From Lamellibrachia satsuma (taxonomy: Eukaryota > Annelida > Polychaeta > Sabellida > Siboglinidae): a stretch of DNA of 64,000 bases. Below the pieces are notes generated by a model. The model saw only the letters and a program-made list of their open reading frames with translations, ran no database searches and was not told the origin of the DNA. Shown in pieces: positions 58,657 to 64,000 of this stretch. Position 1 is the first letter of the stretch; every line of letters starts with the position of its first letter. The stretch lies in the NCBI GenBank assembly GCA_033239005.1, contig BSQZ01000018.1:6417536-6481535 (forward strand). The letters run 5' to 3'. Position numbers and translations under genes: made by a program.

Positions 58657-61473
58657 CTAATTCAAACTGTCACCTGTAGCTTCACTGAATTTAGTGTTGT
58701 GCTCAGGATTCACGACCTTGTCATTCGATACTGCTGTATCACTTGTACTGCTTGGTGTATTACTGGCACTGCTCAGTGTACCACTGGCACCACTCGGTGT
58801 ATCTATGGCACCACCTGGTGTATCTGTGGCACCGTCTGTTGTATCCATGGCACCTGTAGCTTCACTGAATTTAGTGTTGTGCTCAGGATTCACGACCTTG
58901 TCATTCGATACTGCTGTATCACTTGTACTGCTTGGTGTATTACTGGCACTGCTCAGTGTACCACTGGCACCACTCGGTGTATCTATGGCACCACCTGGTG
59001 TATCTGTGGCACCGTCTGTTGTATCCATGGCACCGCAGAGTGCATCTGTCGCACCACCCAATACATCAGTGACAACACACAGCGTATCACCAGACGTGTC
59101 ACCACCTGACACTACTTCAACAGCATCATCTTCATGACGTTCCAGAGCAGTCCGTGATTCCGCAGCACCAAAGTCCTCTGCAAAAACAACTCTGTTTCCC
59201 GAGTCCTGCTGCTCACCACCAGGGGGCGCTTCTTCAGAGCCCGTATCATTTACAGAATCTTCCTGGTTGGAGGAGGATCCCAGTCCATTCTCAGCGAAGG
59301 CTTTGGAATCGGCTTCTCCGACAGCCTCCGACTCTATAACGCCGATGGCTCCACCTTTCCCTGATTCGACTGATTTCCCTAATTCTGCTCTGGGATCAGA
59401 CTCCTGGGATGGATCCTCCTTTTCTTCCCCTGCAGCCTTGTCAGGGAGGGAAGTCCTTGGAGCTGAGGACAGACAAACCCATGTCAATCTTTGTTTCAAC
59501 ATTTCACTTGGTCTTTCATTCAAGTTAATCCCAAAAACTGCCCAACAATGTCTCAGTTTGCCCCGCTGACCCCTACAAAGATTTATTACAAGTTGCGAGT
59601 CCAGTTGCAACACAAAATTCCTTCTGATATTTTATACATACATAAAATAATAACAGTGACAAAAAAGACAATTCAAATGTTTAATTTAAATGTATTAAAT
59701 CACTGATTTAATTTTAGGCAGAAAGTCTATGGACAAGCCTGCACACACAAGGACGTTTCACAGCAGAACCTCGTAGTGTCCATGAATACGGCTTGTACTG
59801 GTATTTCTCCCATAGACAAGTCCCCACCGCTCCCTGGCCCTATTAGCAGAAGACACCAGTTATACATACGTCTTTGTGCACATTTTTCTGCCACCAGGGT
59901 GTCGGCAACGCTGGCTCCCTGTGAGCGAGGGGTCAGATCAACTCGGATGACCTCACCAGGTGGCACCTCAATCACATTCATGATCATTGGACTCGCTGCG
60001 AGACTTTGGAGAAGTGTGATCGATTCCTCAGACCACTCGTCTAGAAACATCAACAAACATATAGTGCTAATTGTATAGGCACAGTTCGGCCCCAATCAAT
60101 ATTGCAACTACAGGTCATATCGTATAAAAGAAAGAGAAGCTGGATGCAAATGCCAGATCTGAGATGACACATTCACTTCTATATCCATCACAGACGTCAT
60201 AAGACTGGTGGTTTGGACATATCTGCAGTATGTCCAGCGATAACATTGTCCAGCATTCAAGCATGATTTCAAAAGACAAGGGAAGAGACCAGATCAGAAG
60301 CAATTCTGTGCTTCCGTTGCTGACAACAGAGCAGAATGCAGCAAATAGAGCAATAAAATACATTAAAATTAATAAGCTGGATGCCGAGAGTAAATGCTGT
60401 GCAACATTTTCATACACAAATGTTTCATTCCATTAGCCTATGTTACTGCGCACAAAATGTCAATATTTAACATGTAATGCAAACATTTTTATTTCTCTTC
60501 TGGAGAAATGCTTGCTATCTTACTTGACTGGTCTGATCCATCATTACTACGTACCTCCACTGAGCGGTTCCACTCCTGCGAGCGCACACTGGACGGCAAA
60601 CAGAGGCTGCGAGGTAAACATGGACACTAGTGGACGCACTTGTGCCAGTCGAGTCGTCTCCGTGTGGCCGTAGTCAACAAACAACACAGTGTAGATATCT
60701 TCATAGGAACTCTCCACCTGCAGAGATAACAAACACATTTGTAAGATCAACTTCTGGCAAGTTTACGCCACAAAGTATTAATGCTACGCTCTGGTTTAGT
60801 TAGGCTAAAATAAAGATTTAGTAGAATTATCAAGATAAAATAGAAATCAACTGATGCGATCTCTGTTTTGCATGATTAAAACGTTGAAGACACAAGAACG
60901 AAAACAGATAATGTTTTGCTTTTCAAAGGAATAATGTTTTCTGAAGTCAACTAAAATTACACTACAGGAAACCCAAAGACAATGTTTAATTCCTATCAAC
61001 ATGACACTTCATTTGAGTCGGTGAAGGAACTTTTTCTAAAACGAGTAAGGATAATATATATGGTAGATATAAAACACATGGAAAGAAATGGAAGGGAATA
61101 GTTAACGAAAGAGAGTAGAAGCACTCAGAGTGGAGGGTACTAGAAGAGGAAGATTATGAAGAGGGATTTGGTGGGGAGGGGTGAACAAGGGAGAGGGGTG
61201 TGAAGATGGGTAGCGGACAGGGTAAGTGATGGACCGAGAAGGAAAATTAAAATCAAGGATCAGTATTGATGCCACCTTCATCCTGGACTTCAGGGAGAAA
61301 GAAGAGTGCAAAAGCACCAGAATATCTGTTACCCAACACAAGCTCAACCTAGATGACCTAAGCACTGACCTGTGCCCGGTACCAAAGATTGTCTTCAGAG
61401 CTGAGTACGCAGCACATGTCTCCATCCATGAGGCGTGAAGGCATGCCCTCGACGTCCGTGTCGCAGTAGAAGT
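58657..61473 (-). CDS. Tudor-domain protein, four 3' coding exons
   Basis: Exons on the minus strand: 61473-61370, 60717-60555, 60040-59882, 59462-58657. All have AG acceptors and GT donors, with matching phases. The product has an extended Tudor domain: CVLSSEDNLWYRAQ / VESSYEDIYTVLFVDYGHTE (core strands and aromatic cage positions W, Y, F, Y), VRPLVSMFTSQPLFAVQCAL, WSEESITLLQSLAASPMIMN, VIRVDLTPRSQGASVADTLV. Such domains bind methylated arginine or lysine, often in germ-line piRNA proteins. The last exon is a long acidic Ser/Thr-rich tail with no fold that I recognise, containing a 60-residue duplication. The donor after AEK (T/gtgcac) is weak. Upstream exons are uncertain. It is convergent with PEX3. 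Confidence 0.82.
58671..59030 (-). repeat. Perfect 2 x 180-bp in-frame duplication in the Tudor gene
   Basis: 58671-58850 and 58851-59030 are identical in every base I compared. Each encodes 60 residues, rich in Asp, Thr, Gly, Ser and Ala (DTTDGATDTPGGAIDTPSGA and onwards). Within the unit, smaller DTPGGA/DTPSGA repeats are visible. Confidence 0.95.
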
Positions 61474-62308
61474 CTACAACAGAGACACAATCACTGCACA
61501 CACCATACGTGAATGTCTGGAAGAAACGTAGGCAGTGTTTGCTGACCTGTCTACCCAGCAAGGCTGTTTCTCACAGACATAATAATAAACAAAGTTGCCA
61601 TATTAAAATCCAAACACCTTGTATTAAGGCCTTTAAAAAATAGGTGTTTCCAGTAACGGGCAGAAAAAAATTAGGTAGGGATTTTTTTTACAACTCTCAT
61701 GGTTACGGGTGCAGATATAATGACATGCATGTACATTTTCACCAGTAATATCTTCCTATATTATTAGTTCAAATATCTTGTTTCGCATGATCTGAGGATG
61801 GAGCGTTAGACAGTTGTTCATACACAGATATCATAGGAGCGTCAATGATACACTAGCTCACGTTGGCCGGTTGATTTACTTTACACACAATGAGCTAAAA
61901 CTGTGTTTGAAAAGAACTTTCTAAATTCTTCGGCATGTTCATACAGACTATATATTTCCAATATTGTTGCGCACTACACTCTACATCTTAATACAACAAC
62001 CTTAAATTATTAGGAATTATGTCAAATTGTGCAATGAAGCACTTTGGCTGAACAAATAGTAATATTTTTTTTATTCTAAAAATTTTATTTTTACCATTAC
62101 AAAATAAATGTTTAAACGTACACAAATGGCAAAAATCACATTGTTATCAAAAATATTATTAATTGTTCAACAAAACCACCATTTTACAATTTTGTGTATT
62201 GCTGAACATATATGAATACGAATTTAATTTTCCATGGGACTTCCCACAAAACCAAACAAATTTTAGAATGTTGTTTCAACTTGAAATCAGTCTCCGCCCC
62301 ATCTCCAC
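61474..62308. other. A/T-rich, no gene recognised
   Basis: Probably intron of the Tudor gene if its first exon is at 62309-62405. Confidence 0.4.
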
Positions 62309-62405
62309 TTCTGTAGTAAGGAGTTTCCACTGGACTCCCGCAGTTTAGCTCGTCTGTTTTGGCAGATGGCAGCAACTTCCCTTGCTTGTTGCTACTGTCA
62401 GCCAT
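62309..62405 (-). CDS. Possible first exon of the Tudor gene
   Basis: Minus-strand ATG at 62405 opens MADSSNKQGKLLPSAKTDEL, NCGSPVETPYYR. A GT at the end of AGAA/gtggag leaves one base, which fits the phase of the exon at 61473 (giving N before FYCDTDVEG) and makes a 442-residue total. The donor is weak and the link is a phase argument only; the frame also runs on past it to 62184. Confidence 0.35.
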
Positions 62406-64000
62406 GAGTACGTCAAGTGCATTTCTTTGATTGGTTCAGGTGGGCTGGCATTTAGGTATACACGAAATTTTAAGGAACTTGCAGTTGAATGTCACTGCCG
62501 GGATGTGTACATCGTGGCATCGGTATTTGGTACTGTTGTCCATGGTCCTTGTTCATGCTCTGCTAGTGATATCGTACAGTTACACTATCTGTTATTGCAG
62601 GCATACTTTTCTACCTTGATAAATGTTCTGGATGTCTTTTCGCTGGCATTTTATAACGCACATTAATAGACACAGCGTCTGCCATCTTGGCCATGCATAT
62701 CAACACTGACTGGGTTAAATATTAGGAAGTCCGCCAATCGGCATGCGGGCCAATTCTGTCATTGTATTTGCACTGAAGTATTATTCACGGGTTGTTTAAA
62801 TACTTGCTACTAAATGTAATGAAACGGACGTTGTTTAAAATATTAGAAAAAAGGTATGGCCAACTGTAATCTTTTTATATTTATTCTAATTTAGGTAGGA
62901 TCCGGTTACCAGAAACACACCTATTTTTTCCTTAGGTCTAACTAATAACTACTCATAAAGTTAGTATCGCTAAAGTAATTAATTTTCAGCCTATCTCTAA
63001 TTCCATTCCATAAACTGAACCCACACAATAGCTACAGACTGAAGGATGAGGATATGTTTATGGGTATCCAAACAGACCTTGACATTAAGCTTATGCACCC
63101 AGCTGCCCATTGGGCCAACAGATTTTACAAGTTACTGGCCCCCAAATTTTCCAATACATACACATCAAAGTCAAAGGGTGCGAGTTTGGACCTTATTTCT
63201 TTTGCCGATGGCGATTTACTTTTAAGCTTTGTGTATTCTGCATGGCAGATAATGTTGCTGCTGGAATCGTTAGAGAATCATATGCCCATCAAAGCCACAG
63301 TGGATCCCGTTTTGAAAACGACGGGTGATGCCGTGTATCGAATTCCAGCTAGTTACATTAAAAATATGACGTGCGAACCGGACACAATGTGTCTAACTAT
63401 GAGTGTTACAACTGGGCTTTATTTCTTTCGAATATAAACTTGTGGACTGAAGTACAAAGTTACACTAAACTTATCTATCTGCGCCCTAGCGGTTCCTGGA
63501 ATGTATGGTAGGCACTGTCGTGACACCTAGCAGACAGTCCATGAACCAGTCGGTTTATATGAAATCGGTATACCGAAGGTGTATCACGATAGACGATATG
63601 TATCATGCAGAAGAAAATGCTGCGATACACTGATAACACTGCGCAACCCAAGTCAAACATAGGCATCCGCAATGCATGAGCATCATAAAGTCTGCATGTC
63701 ATCGCTACTTACGACTCCATGCGGACTTTTTGTGAAGCTCATGCATATCAAAACAAAATTTATTGTAGCGCCGGGGCGGATAGCAAGGACAAGCGACTGA
63801 AACGATGACCTGCAGCTGTAACTGATTGGATAAAAATTATCTGAAACAATGGTGGCCTATTGGGCCAGTAAAATATGACAATTTGTGGTCCGAGAACCCA
63901 AAAAAGGCACCGGGCCAGTTGGCCAGTGTTAGTGTCGAAGCCTGCAAAGTTTCATATGGGGGAGGAGGGGTTTAAAGTTAAATGACATTGGTTTCATTTA
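62406..64000. other. No gene recognised; one unassigned ORF
   Basis: A plus-strand ORF of 127 codons at 63054-63437 (MFMGIQTDLDIKLMHPAAHW, FADGDLLLSFVYSAWQIMLL, PASYIKNMTCEPDTMCLTMS) has protein-like composition but matches no family that I recognise, and no splice sites or promoter support it. The rest of the stretch shows nothing. Confidence 0.3.

Noticed and set aside
63054..63437. A 127-codon ORF as a real gene
   Set aside because: Composition is plausible, but there is no recognised domain, no splice or promoter evidence, and an overlapping frame is also open; left as an unassigned ORF only.

Overview
This is animal nuclear DNA, not microbial. It holds genes with spliceosomal introns, one PEX3 gene whose 13 coding exons join into a 373-residue protein, a U1 snRNA gene array, and non-LTR, LTR, MULE, hAT-like and Crypton-like mobile elements. 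Codon-level similarity of PEX3 to vertebrate PEX3, many minisatellites and CR1/L2-type LINEs suggest a slowly evolving invertebrate. A cephalochordate is my best guess, but the sequence alone does not prove it.

Layout. 1-9485: a tandem array with a ~2.06 kb unit, each unit carrying one U1 snRNA gene on the minus strand (four complete copies); the array runs off the left edge. 9486-18300: a broken inverted PLAC8-family copy, a dead CR1-like LINE (10395-14640) with a second LINE nested inside it, a MULE DNA transposon with inverted ends (14660-16925), a LINE tail, then an intact single-exon PLAC8-family gene (17903-18226). 18300-40000: mostly non-genic DNA rich in minisatellites and transposon wrecks: a hAT-like MITE filled with microsatellite, a Crypton-type tyrosine recombinase, L2/CR1-type LINE fragments and a Gypsy-like gag/protease remnant. 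40088-40381: a plausible terminal coding exon of an unrecognised minus-strand gene. 43221-55875: PEX3 on the plus strand, with minisatellites and nested transposons in its introns. 58657-61473 (perhaps to 62405): a minus-strand Tudor-domain gene, convergent with PEX3, whose last exon carries a perfect 180-bp in-frame duplication.

The most unusual pattern is that several tandem arrays are expansions of pieces of transposon coding sequence. A 66/67-bp array lies in the MULE transposase, a 35-bp array in the Crypton recombinase at its catalytic-arginine segment, a 73-bp array in a LINE reverse transcriptase, a 47-bp array in another LINE linker, and a (TA)n run in a CR1 reverse transcriptase. 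Short arrays here seem to be born in place inside mobile-element ORFs.
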